A stretch of DNA of 17,801 bases, taken from contig JALVPA010000057.1 in the NCBI GenBank assembly GCA_027026055.1, forward strand, positions 1-17,801, written 5' to 3'. A program made the translations under genes and the position numbers. The notes under the pieces are model-generated. The model worked only from the letters and a program-made list of their open reading frames with translations. It ran no database searches and was not told the origin of the DNA. Position 1 is the stretch's first letter. Each line of letters starts with the position of its first letter. This document shows positions 1 to 5,519 of this stretch, piece after piece. The stretch is from Campylobacteraceae bacterium (GTDB lineage: Bacteria > Campylobacterota > Campylobacteria > Campylobacterales > Sulfurovaceae).

Positions 1-125
1 TCACTTATGCACTCGCATTGGCCCGTCGCACAATTTTCGATCATTTTAACAATCTGCTCTTTTTTGACTTCGCCGAGGAAGTTGATTTTAACACCGTTGG
101 CTGTTGTATTGACATTTTTTTGCAT
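1..125 (-). CDS. Partial small Cys-rich protein, runs off left edge
   Basis: The first 41 codons of a gene read leftwards from an ATG at 125 and are cut by the window edge. An AGGAAA ribosome binding site lies at 130-135, correctly spaced from the ATG. The visible protein starts MQKNVNTTANGVK and has a predicted short helix (about residues 21-31). A cysteine cluster follows, with Cys32, Cys37 and Cys39 in the order NCATGQCEC. Clustered cysteines beside arsR/arsC suggest metal or metalloid handling, but I do not recognise a named family and the C-terminus is missing. It points the same way as arsR-arsC, yet 341 bases of palindrome-rich DNA lie between them, so co-transcription is uncertain. 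That it is a real gene is fairly secure from the ribosome binding site and composition. Its function is unknown. Confidence 0.65.
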   Translation of the reverse strand, partial: MQKNVNTTANGVKINFLGEVKKEQIVKMIENCATGQCECIS

Positions 126-180
126 CTGTTTTCCTATCTTTTTATTGATGTTGGATCCAATGGGATCAAGACGAGCAGTG

Positions 181-209
181 TGGCTCTTTTTGCCCAAAAA
201 GATGAGCCA
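181..209. repeat. Imperfect hairpin TGGCTC...GAGCCA
   Basis: TGGCTC at 181-186 pairs with GAGCCA at 204-209. Inside, a T run pairs with an A run around the loop GCCC, with a short bulge on one side. It is the first of a series of palindromes filling the non-coding stretch 126-466. It could also act as a terminator or processing hairpin between arsC and the left-edge gene. Confidence 0.5.
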
Positions 210-254
210 ACATTTCGATCCCTGCACACTGCCTTCTTATGTTTTCGGTTCCTT

Positions 255-277
255 GATACTTTTTTAGAAAAAGTATC
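255..277. repeat. Perfect hairpin, 10-bp stem with 3-nt loop
   Basis: GATACTTTTT (255-264) and AAAAAGTATC (268-277) are perfect reverse complements around TAG. The A/T tracts near the loop make a terminator reading possible in either direction, but there is no clean T run after the stem. It lies 8 bases from the larger inverted repeat 286-374 and is probably part of the same repeat cluster. Confidence 0.6.
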
Positions 278-285
278 CAAAAAGC

Positions 286-374
286 GTCGTTTTGCAATTG
301 TGCGGACGATGCTATCGGCGCCGTGCTTCGCACCGAGGGGCGCCTTCGCATCTGCACAAGAGGTGCAAAACGAC
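286..374. repeat. 89-nt nested inverted repeat
   Basis: The outer arms GTCGTTTTGCA (286-296) and TGCAAAACGAC (364-374) are perfect 11-bp reverse complements. Nested inside are TTGTGC with GCACAA, GATGC with GCATC, GGCGCC (317-322) with GGCGCC (339-344), and the apical stem GTGC-TTC-GCAC (323-333). The whole element can fold on itself almost end to end as a long hairpin or cruciform. No open reading frame inside looks genuine. The shape fits a non-autonomous mobile repeat or a structured RNA. Integron attC was considered and rejected because the required core-site boxes are absent. Confidence 0.65.
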
Positions 375-382
375 AATCTTTA

Positions 383-431
383 GGAGACGGGACTTCAGTC
401 CCGTAAAACAAATGCTTTCCGAAGGAAAGCA
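383..431. repeat. REP-like palindrome pair
   Basis: GGAG (383-386) is directly followed by the palindrome ACGGGACT-TC-AGTCCCGT (387-404). Nine bases later comes a second perfect hairpin, TGCTTTCC-GAA-GGAAAGCA (413-431). A GTAG or GGAG tetranucleotide ahead of a short GC-rich palindrome is the known layout of REP sequences mobilised by RAYT transposases. No RAYT gene lies in this window. The pair sits 36 bases downstream of the arsC stop (arsC reads leftwards), so it might also stabilise the arsC mRNA 3' end. Confidence 0.55.
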
Positions 432-466
432 AACCAAACCTCTTCACTCTTCACTAAACTCGGTTC

Positions 467-874
467 CTAATTTCTAATTTTTAGCGTTTCCTCTATCTTT
501 GGCAGCAATATCGTCCTAATCTCCTCATACGTCTTCTCAAATGCCTCGTAAAGCTTGCCGTCGGGGTCTTCAAAGCCTACATGCATCTTAGGCACCGGTT
601 TAGGAAAGACCGGGCAGGTCTCTTTGGCATGATCACACACCGTTACTACCAGATCAAAATCATCATCCATGACGCTCTCGAGCATTTTGGAGTGATAGCG
701 ATCCACCCAAATGCCGTGCGCTTCGAGCACCTTGCGAGCATTGGGGTTGACGCGTCCCGAGGCGCGCACACCCGCACTGCGCGCTTCGATGCCATCACAT
801 TTGGCATTGACCAAGGCTTCGGCGATAATGCTACGGCAACTGTTGCCGGTGCAGAGTATCAGTACCTTTTTCAT
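467..874 (-). CDS. arsC: Arsenate reductase, thioredoxin-coupled LMW-phosphatase type
   Basis: This 135-aa protein reduces arsenate to arsenite in the cytoplasm, passing oxidation through three cysteines to thioredoxin. The low-molecular-weight phosphatase P-loop is at residues 8-15 (CTGNSCRS), giving nucleophile Cys8 and Arg14. Cys80 and Cys87 (VTVC...ETCP) match the second and third redox cysteines of the Staphylococcus-type ArsC. Asp103 in the FEDP stretch matches the general acid. Length is normal for the family. AGAGG ends about five bases ahead of the ATG. It lies 81 bases downstream of arsR on the same strand, so the two are probably co-transcribed and induced by arsenic. No arsenite exporter (ArsB or Acr3) is visible here. 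It may lie past the left edge. A plain protein tyrosine phosphatase is unlikely given the Cys triad. Confidence 0.93.
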   Translation of the reverse strand: MKKVLILCTGNSCRSIIAEALVNAKCDGIEARSAGVRASGRVNPNARKVLEAHGIWVDRYHSKMLESVMDDDFDLVVTVCDHAKETCPVFPKPVPKMHVGFEDPDGKLYEAFEKTYEEIRTILLPKIEETLKIRN

Positions 875-955
875 ACGAACCTCTTGTCAAAAGATGCGGG
901 ATTGTAGCATAGCGAACTTAGTATATCAAGATTTTTTGATGCATGAAAGAGAATA

Positions 956-1282
956 TTATATTTTGCAGCATCCCTTGAATTCCGGCAGGTTCATCTCAAG
1001 ATAAGAGATCTCTTTAAGCACATCCAAGCGAAACTTATCGAGCGGCAAACGGATGGCATAATAGGCCCAATGTCCTCGACGCTCCACCGTTAAAAACTTC
1101 GCCTCTTTGAGGATCTTGAGATGCCGAGAGATGCGCGACTGGATCATCCCGAACGCCGCTTCGATATCGCAGACACAGACCGGCCCGTATAGGTCGATAA
1201 AGCGCAGGATGCGCAATCGCGTCTCGTCATTGAGCGCACCGATCGTTCGCAAAAAATCTTCCGTCCCGACTTCTTTCGACAT
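956..1282 (-). CDS. arsR: ArsR/SmtB-family arsenic-responsive repressor
   Basis: This 108-aa winged-helix repressor starts at ATG 1282, preceded by AAGGGAAA. The metalloid-sensing motif VCVCD places Cys36 and Cys38 at the start of the recognition-helix region, as in arsenic sensors of the ArsR type. The stretch QSRISRHLKILKEAKFL (about 48-64) is the DNA-binding helix-turn-helix, followed by the wing around RRGHWAYYAI. The C-terminus adds a vicinal Cys105-Cys106 pair (GCCKI), which could supply a third ligand or a second site. It heads a short unit with arsC and is divergent from the CopZ-like gene, so one intergenic region may serve both directions. Binding of arsenite, or another thiophilic metal, should release the repressor. 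Confidence 0.92.
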   Translation of the reverse strand: MSKEVGTEDFLRTIGALNDETRLRILRFIDLYGPVCVCDIEAAFGMIQSRISRHLKILKEAKFLTVERRGHWAYYAIRLPLDKFRLDVLKEISYLEMNLPEFKGCCKI

Positions 1283-1375
1283 ATGACGATTTCCCTTTTT
1301 CGATATAACGCTACACGTTCTTTTTGTTTCTTTTCGTTACCATAATCATATCGCAACTATACAAAAGGGGTGGTG
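1283..1375. promoter_or_regulatory. Divergent promoter region arsR / CopZ-like gene
   Basis: This AT-rich 93-base gap separates divergent arsR and the CopZ-like gene. CATAAT at 1341-1346 is a plausible rightward -10 box, and TTATAT on the minus strand near 1302-1307 is a plausible leftward one. I could not identify a clear ArsR dyad operator by eye. The rightward ribosome binding site is AGGGG at 1366-1370, which favours ATG 1376 over the GTG codons at 1370 and 1373. Confidence 0.4.
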
Positions 1376-1915
1376 ATGCTTCGTTTTAAACCGATCCGAG
1401 AAAATCCAAAAGAGAGCTGTTACAGCGCCGAATCGGAGAACAGCTGCGCCACCGAAAGTCACGACTGCTGCAGCCCACAGCCCAAAGCCAAAGCGGTATG
1501 TCCGCTCTGCGACAAAGCGGTCAAAGGGGTACTTGCAAAAACCTTGGAGCATCTGCTCACCGATGAGACCAAGGCGAAGCTCGACTGGGTCGAGGGCTTT
1601 CATTACTGCAAACCCCCGACATGCGAAGCGATCTACTTCCGAGGCGACGAGGTGCTGAGGCAAGATGCCCTTAGCGTCACCGTAGGACTCAAAGAGGGTG
1701 CAAGTCCCGCGACGCTCTGCTACTGCTTTAACTGGAGCAAAGAGAAGATCAAGGCGCAGATCGAAGCGACGGGCAAGAGCACCGCACTTGAGGATATCAA
1801 AATCAAGATGCAAGATCTCGGATGCAACTGCGAGATCCTCAATCCCAGCGGGCAGTGTTGTTTGGGGGATGCGGGGAAGGTGGTTAGGGAGCTTTCGTCC
1901 AATCATGGGGTTTAA
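1376..1915 (+). CDS. CopZ N-terminal-domain-like zinc/[2Fe-2S] protein, no HMA domain
   Basis: This 179-aa cytoplasmic protein has the layout of the N-terminal half of Archaeoglobus CopZ. Probable zinc ligands come first: CC at 31-32, CPLC at 42-45 and YCKPPTC at 78-83. A [2Fe-2S]-type cysteine set follows: CYC at 115-117, CNC at 150-152 and CC at 161-162 within NPSGQCC. In CopZ this domain reduces copper and hands it to an attached HMA domain. That HMA domain is absent here, so the protein would need a separate partner. The N-terminal tail (residues 1-33) carries extra cysteines (C15, C24). It is divergent from arsR, which suggests shared metal or metalloid control. A frameshifted copy of its C-terminus lies at 3738-3890. 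Substrate metal is not settled by sequence; copper or arsenic stress are both possible. Confidence 0.75.
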   Translation: MLRFKPIRENPKESCYSAESENSCATESHDCCSPQPKAKAVCPLCDKAVKGVLAKTLEHLLTDETKAKLDWVEGFHYCKPPTCEAIYFRGDEVLRQDALSVTVGLKEGASPATLCYCFNWSKEKIKAQIEATGKSTALEDIKIKMQDLGCNCEILNPSGQCCLGDAGKVVRELSSNHGV

Positions 1916-1927
1916 GGCTATAGCGCT

Positions 1928-1981
1928 TATAATGTTTCTTGAATAAATTGTTGCCTCGGACGGTTTGCTTATTGAGGCAAC
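1928..1981 (+). promoter_or_regulatory. Candidate -10 box and 8-bp inverted repeat
   Basis: TATAAT at 1928-1933 is a consensus -10 box without an obvious -35. It would serve the gene starting at 2009. GTTGCCTC (1950-1957) and GAGGCAAC (1974-1981) are a perfect inverted repeat with a 16-base loop. The repeat lies in the would-be leader of that gene and just after the CopZ-like stop. No T run follows on the plus strand, so a terminator is doubtful. An operator or leader hairpin is possible. Confidence 0.4.
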
Positions 1982-2008
1982 GGGGTGTAAGACAAAAAGG
2001 GAGGGTAA

Positions 2009-2329
2009 ATGAAAGATGTAGTTTTCATAAAAGCATATGTTGATTTAAGTGATGAAGAATTTGATAAATTAAATCAAGATGAATTATATGACGGTTTTAG
2101 AGGTGCTTGGAGAATTAGCAAAGATAAGGCAAAAGATTTAAAATATGCTTTTGCAATACATAATCATACTATCAAAAATGTTTATTCTATTGAATCTTGG
2201 CATGATGCTAATACTACAGAATACAAAACTAGAAAAATAGATAAGAATGATCCAAAATTAAAAGGAAGATTAGAATTTGTAGGTAAAACTAATCCGGATA
2301 TGCAATATCTTATTGGTCAAACAGTATAG
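2009..2329 (+). CDS. Unrecognised 106-aa acidic/aromatic protein
   Basis: This is an intact small gene with a strong GGGAGGG ribosome binding site seven bases ahead of ATG 2009. I recall similar small proteins with the spaced pattern RGAWR...YAFAIHN...VYSIESWHDANTTEYKTR...GRLEFVG, but not a characterised function. There is no signal peptide, membrane segment or Cys/His metal motif. The conserved Trp/Tyr/Arg layout suggests a compact beta-rich binding fold. Codon use is much more AT-rich than the arsenic genes to the left and the phosphate genes to the right, so it was probably acquired horizontally with the neighbouring toxin-antitoxin pair. It could be an accessory protein of a defence or mobile module, but nothing adjacent proves that. 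Confidence 0.7.
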   Translation: MKDVVFIKAYVDLSDEEFDKLNQDELYDGFRGAWRISKDKAKDLKYAFAIHNHTIKNVYSIESWHDANTTEYKTRKIDKNDPKLKGRLEFVGKTNPDMQYLIGQTV

Positions 2330-2395
2330 AAGAAATGAAAAGTTTATTGGCTAAAGACGACTTATAACAAGTACGATGGGAGAAATATTTTAACT

Positions 2396-2501
2396 TGTAT
2401 CCACGCTCCCGTGTGGGGATGCATACCTAAATGTTGCATATAAAAAACTTCACTTCATATAGAACGTCCATACACACTCCCACGCAAAGCATGGGAGCGA
2501 G
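2396..2501 (+). repeat. Palindromic repeat, copy A (left of TA module)
   Basis: This non-coding unit begins with CCACGC-TCCC-GTGTGG (2401-2416) and ends with CTCCCACGC-AAA-GCATGGGAG (2477-2496), with GGATGCATACC and TTGCA between. A second, diverged copy lies at 3135-3222 in the same orientation. By hand alignment the first 40 bases agree at about 32 positions. The two copies bracket the toxin-antitoxin pair. The wording CCCACGC...GCATGGGA resembles a palindromic intergenic repeat seen in many bacterial genomes. No transposase is present. Confidence 0.6.
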
Positions 2502-2555
2502 AGGAATGCTTATATATGCTCCCCACAATATAGGAGATACAAAGAGGAATAAGTC

Positions 2556-2613
2556 ATATTCATACATTGACAATATGAATATTTTTGAATACAATGTAAA
2601 TAAATATATTCAA
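2556..2613 (+). promoter_or_regulatory. Toxin-antitoxin promoter with overlapping operator dyads
   Basis: TTGACA at 2567-2572 and TACAAT at 2590-2595 are spaced 17 bp, a near-consensus housekeeping promoter. Two inverted repeats overlap it: ATATTCAT (2556-2563) with ATGAATAT (2575-2582) around the -35 box, and TTGAATA (2585-2591) with TATTCAA (2607-2613) around the -10 box. All four arms share a TATTCA-like half-site. This is the expected place for autorepression by a ribbon-helix-helix antitoxin and its toxin complex. Confidence 0.7.
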
Positions 2614-2625
2614 GGAGCTGTTTTT

Positions 2626-2862
2626 ATGAAAACTATAACAATGAGAGTTGATGACGAGATTTATCATATGATAAAAAGAGCAGCGGATGGTGAGCGAAGA
2701 AATATTTCCAACTTTATCGAGTATGCAACGCTTCAATACCTCACTTCATCTCAATATGTAAGCGATAGAGAGATGGATGAAATATTAAATGACAAAGAGT
2801 TGGTGAAAAACTTGGAAATCGGGCTACAAGAAGCAAAAAACGGAGCGTATGATATTGTATGA
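2626..2862 (+). CDS. Type II antitoxin, ribbon-helix-helix type
   Basis: This 78-aa antitoxin begins at ATG 2626, with AAGGAG at 2612-2617. A longer frame reaching back to 2431 is open but would read through repeat A and the promoter, so it is rejected. The N-terminal strand KTITMRVDDEIYHMIKRAA (2-20) followed by GERRNISNFIEYATLQYL is typical of ribbon-helix-helix DNA-binding dimers. The acidic C-terminal half (about 45-78) should wrap and neutralise the toxin. The last 14 bases overlap the toxin gene, so the pair is translationally coupled. The complex probably binds the dyads at 2556-2613. Composition is AT-rich like the rest of the island. Confidence 0.8.
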   Translation: MKTITMRVDDEIYHMIKRAADGERRNISNFIEYATLQYLTSSQYVSDREMDEILNDKELVKNLEIGLQEAKNGAYDIV

Positions 2863-3124
2863 TTTTAAGATAGCCGAAACAAAAAATTTTCAAAAAATCA
2901 AACAACAAATAGACCCCAAGCTATACGACAAGATCGTAAACATCGTCTATCCTCAACTAAGATCAAATCCGTATTTTGGAACAAACATCAAAAAACTCAA
3001 AGGAAAATTTGAAGGATATTATCGATATAAGGTCGGAAACTATAGACTTTTTTATCTCATTGAAGATGAAAAGGTATTGATTGTAGTAACTGATTTTAGG
3101 CATAGACAAAATGCTTATGGTTAA
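2849..3124 (+). CDS. RelE/ParE-family toxin
   Basis: This 91-aa toxin starts at ATG 2849 inside the antitoxin 3' end, with CGGAG at 2841-2845. The region KKLKGKFEGYYRYKVGNYRL (49-68) followed by FYLIEDEKVLIVV and FRHRQNAY (83-90) is the classic RelE/ParE core. It has the basic groove residues and the terminal His/Arg/Tyr-type motif. RelE members cut mRNA on the ribosome, while ParE members poison DNA gyrase. The sequence alone does not separate these cleanly, though the FRHRQNAY end leans towards the RelE/YoeB-like branch. Length is normal and the frame is intact, so the module is probably functional. It could stabilise the island or act against phage. Confidence 0.85.
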   Translation: MILYDFKIAETKNFQKIKQQIDPKLYDKIVNIVYPQLRSNPYFGTNIKKLKGKFEGYYRYKVGNYRLFYLIEDEKVLIVVTDFRHRQNAYG

Positions 3125-3134
3125 GGTTTACAAC

Positions 3135-3222
3135 TCGTTCCCACGCTTCCGCGTTAGGATGCATACCCAAACCTTGCACAAAAAAACGTTTGTTCGTTTC
3201 TGCGCAAAACATGGGAACAAAC
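3135..3222 (+). repeat. Palindromic repeat, copy B (right of TA module)
   Basis: This copy matches copy A (2396-2501) in order and direction: CCACGCTTCCGCGT, GGATGCATACC, TTGCA, an A run, then GCGCAAAACATGGGAAC. The internal stretch between the A run and the second hairpin is shorter than in copy A. It begins 11 bases after the toxin stop, and its first hairpin could end the toxin-antitoxin transcript. A frame open through it (3111-3530) is not a credible gene. Confidence 0.6.
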
Positions 3223-3224
3223 AT

Positions 3225-3735
3225 AAAATATTTATCCGGAGCTTACAAAAAAATGTGAAAGATAATGAGATTTATAGTAATGCTGATAGGAGTGGACTTA
3301 TTTTAGGTGCAATGTATGGGGCATATAGACTTTCCTACAAAATATGGCTCTTTTCGATACAAGCGCACCAAGAGGCAACGGTCATTTCGTGCAAAGCGCG
3401 TAAATCTTATTCGGGAGCGGGAAGGTCAACGTCAAGGTGGCTAACAATCAAATATGCACCCATTGTCAAAACCGTGCAAGGAGAGACAATCGCCGGTTCG
3501 GTTTTCGGAGACTATGAGTCGTGCCGATAATCTATAGGCAAGAAACTCCCCCGTCATCATAGACAACTCGGTAAAACAAGGCGGTTACATCCTTACCTTT
3601 ACCCAATTTTGGATGGGACCGCGATCGCTTTGTTGGCAGGCACGCTTTTGCCATTTGTTTTGTTTGTCTATCCCCTCTTATCGGCTATCGGGAGAAGAGA
3701 GCTTTAGTGCGCCAACGCTACGTATAGGAGCGGTT
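3225..3735 (+). other. Decayed, non-functional coding remnants
   Basis: No intact gene is credible here. Short stretches read like real protein in different frames. One frame around 3330-3470 gives segments such as SGKVNVKVANNQICTHC after an in-frame stop. Another frame ends at 3707 with a hydrophobic tail (IALLAGTLLPFVLFVYPLLS, then RREL and a stop), as at the end of a membrane protein. Frame switches and stops between these pieces suggest mutational decay of one or more genes. I could not name the original genes. There is no terminal inverted repeat or transposase signature. Confidence 0.45.
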
Positions 3736-3737
3736 AA

Positions 3738-3890
3738 GATATCAAAGCCATGCAGATCCGGGATGTAAATGCAAAATGCTCAATCCCGGCGGAGAGTGTT
3801 GTTTGGAAAATATGATCAAAGAGGCGACACATCGAACCGCTACCGCCGGAAATGCGCCTAAGCGCGATTGTCGTTCGGACGAGATAGGAC
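3738..3890 (+). pseudogene. Frameshifted C-terminal fragment of a CopZ-like gene
   Basis: Bases 3738-3805 align with 1793-1864 of the intact CopZ-like gene. The aligned protein reads DIKAMQ, then, after a one-base deletion near 3752, DPGCKCKMLNPGGECCLENMIKEA. The intact gene has GCNCEILNPSGQCCLGD at the same place. One codon is also missing just before the frameshift. The CxC and CC iron-sulfur cysteines survive, but the N-terminal zinc part and any start are gone. The right end is uncertain because the frame drifts into the pit gene on the other strand. It is either the remains of a paralogue or a partial duplication linked to insertion of the AT-rich island. Confidence 0.65.
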
Positions 3891-3892
3891 GA

Positions 3893-5431
3893 TTAAGAGA
3901 AAATACCTTTCAAGGTATAGAAAATAAAGGCGGAGATCACCGCAGCGGCGGGCACGGTGACAATCCACGCTGCTACGATTTTTTTGACCATGTCTCGTTT
4001 GACGTAATTTTCTCTAAGCGCTTTTTTCAACTTTTTGACACGTTTCTTTTGCGCTTTGTATGCTTCGATGAGCGCCAATTTTTTAGCGGGGTCTTCGTTG
4101 GTACATGCATCGAGGTCCGCTTTGACTTCGGCGAGTTTCTTCTTCTCATCCTCAAACGCTTGTTGGCGCTGCGTCATCTGTTTGCTATCGAGCCATTCGC
4201 GCAAAAATCCAACCCCGAATACCGCACCCACCGCAATGTGCGTCGAAGAGACGGGAAGCCCCAATTGCGACGCGATCACGACGGTAATCGCCGCGGCAAG
4301 CATAATCGAAAAGGCACGCATCTGATCAAGCTCCGTAATCTCCGAACCGACCGTTTTGATCAAACGCGGTCCGAAAAGCGCCAAACCGACAGATATTCCG
4401 ATGCCGCCGACTACCATGACCCACAACGGAATCGCCGCCTTGGACGAAACGCTCATATGCATCAACGCATCGTTGACCGCCGCCAACGGACCGACGGCAT
4501 TGGCCACGTCGTTGGCACCATGTGCGAAACTCAAAAGCGCCGCGGCAAAAATCAACGGCATCGTAAAGAGACGGTTGATGTCGGCTCTTTCGCCTTGCAT
4601 CCCGACGATCTTTTGCGCCACACGCGGTTTGCTCCACAGATACGTCACGACACCGCCTATCAGTCCGAAGATCAACGCAACGCCAAAAGCGGGCTTTTTG
4701 GTTTGAGGCAAGAAGCCGAATGTTGCAGTCAAATCTTTCCAAATATGCTTGAAACCTTTGAGTGTCAGATAGGTCAAAAAGGCCGCAGCCATAATCGCCA
4801 ACAAAATCGGTACGATCTTGCGCGCCGCCGCCAAGCGATCGTCGCGATAGAGGATTTGCGACTTGATGATATAGAGGAAAAATGCGGCGATAAGTCCGCC
4901 CAAAAGCGGCGATACGATCCATGAAGCGACGATTTTGCCCATCGTGCCCCATGATACGATCGCGAACCCGCCCGCGGCGATACCGCCGCCGAGCACGCCG
5001 CCGACAATCGAGTGTGTGGTGGAAACGGGTGCTTTTAGCCATGTCGCCAACTTCAGCCAAAGTGCCGCGGCAAGCAACGCCGCGGACATCGCATAAACAA
5101 AAAGCTGCGGATCCCCGCCGAAAGCGGCGGGATCGACGATACCCTTTTTGATCGTACCGACGACATCCGCACCGGCGACCAACGCGCCCATCGCTTCGAA
5201 AATCGATGCGATCAAAATCGCACCGCCGATACCGAGGGCTGCGGATCCTACGGCGGGACCGACATTGTTCGCAACGTCATTGGCACCGATATTCATCGCC
5301 ATATAAGCGCCGAAAAGCGCCGCCATCACCAAAAACCCGCTATGCGCCATACCCGCACCGATATGATGCGCATACCATGCCGCCGCTACCGCAAAGATCG
5401 CTCCGAGTACCACTTTTACACCGTTTTGCAT
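3893..5431 (-). CDS. pitA: PiT-family inorganic phosphate transporter
   Basis: This 512-aa inner-membrane permease imports phosphate (as metal-phosphate with protons, or with sodium). The two inverted-repeat PHO4 signatures are clear: GANDVANN at 49-56 and SFAHGANDVANAVGP at 301-315. The paired APVSTTHS (134-141) and LPVSSTHIAVG (392-402) substrate loops are also present. Around ten or more hydrophobic segments are visible. Residues about 411-480 form a long, highly charged and probably helical cytoplasmic insert before a last membrane helix. It lies 88 bases downstream of the porin gene on the same strand. Because that porin promoter carries a Pho-box-like repeat, pit may be part of a phosphate-starvation unit. 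Sulfate transport by related PiT proteins is a less likely alternative. Confidence 0.9.
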   Translation of the reverse strand: MQNGVKVVLGAIFAVAAAWYAHHIGAGMAHSGFLVMAALFGAYMAMNIGANDVANNVGPAVGSAALGIGGAILIASIFEAMGALVAGADVVGTIKKGIVDPAAFGGDPQLFVYAMSAALLAAALWLKLATWLKAPVSTTHSIVGGVLGGGIAAGGFAIVSWGTMGKIVASWIVSPLLGGLIAAFFLYIIKSQILYRDDRLAAARKIVPILLAIMAAAFLTYLTLKGFKHIWKDLTATFGFLPQTKKPAFGVALIFGLIGGVVTYLWSKPRVAQKIVGMQGERADINRLFTMPLIFAAALLSFAHGANDVANAVGPLAAVNDALMHMSVSSKAAIPLWVMVVGGIGISVGLALFGPRLIKTVGSEITELDQMRAFSIMLAAAITVVIASQLGLPVSSTHIAVGAVFGVGFLREWLDSKQMTQRQQAFEDEKKKLAEVKADLDACTNEDPAKKLALIEAYKAQKKRVKKLKKALRENYVKRDMVKKIVAAWIVTVPAAAVISAFIFYTLKGIFS

Positions 5432-5519
5432 CTGCTTTTCCTTTGATACTATCGCGTTTATTCCAATCGCTCATCGGTCGGCGACGTTTTTTACCGACGC
5501 CTTAAACCGAAACTATTCT

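Noticed and set aside
286..374. Integron attC site
   Set aside because: The size and fold fit, but the conserved core boxes (GTTRRRY and its complement) are absent, and no integrase or cassette array is visible.
1950..1981. Intrinsic terminator of the CopZ-like gene
   Set aside because: The stem is good, but no T run follows on the plus strand and the loop is long; it is listed only as an inverted repeat.
2431..2625. N-terminal extension of the antitoxin
   Set aside because: The extension covers repeat A and the promoter. ATG 2626 has an AAGGAG site and matches antitoxin length.
2396..3222. CRISPR array
   Set aside because: There are only two diverged repeat copies, separated by two genes, with no regular spacers.
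3111..3530. 139-aa open frame after the toxin gene
   Set aside because: It reads straight through palindromic repeat B and into decayed sequence, and the translation is not protein-like as a whole.
3776..4924. Long open frame (382 aa) on the plus strand opposite pit
   Set aside because: It is the antisense shadow of the pit gene: rich in Arg, His and Asp in a low-complexity mix, with no ribosome binding site or known motif.
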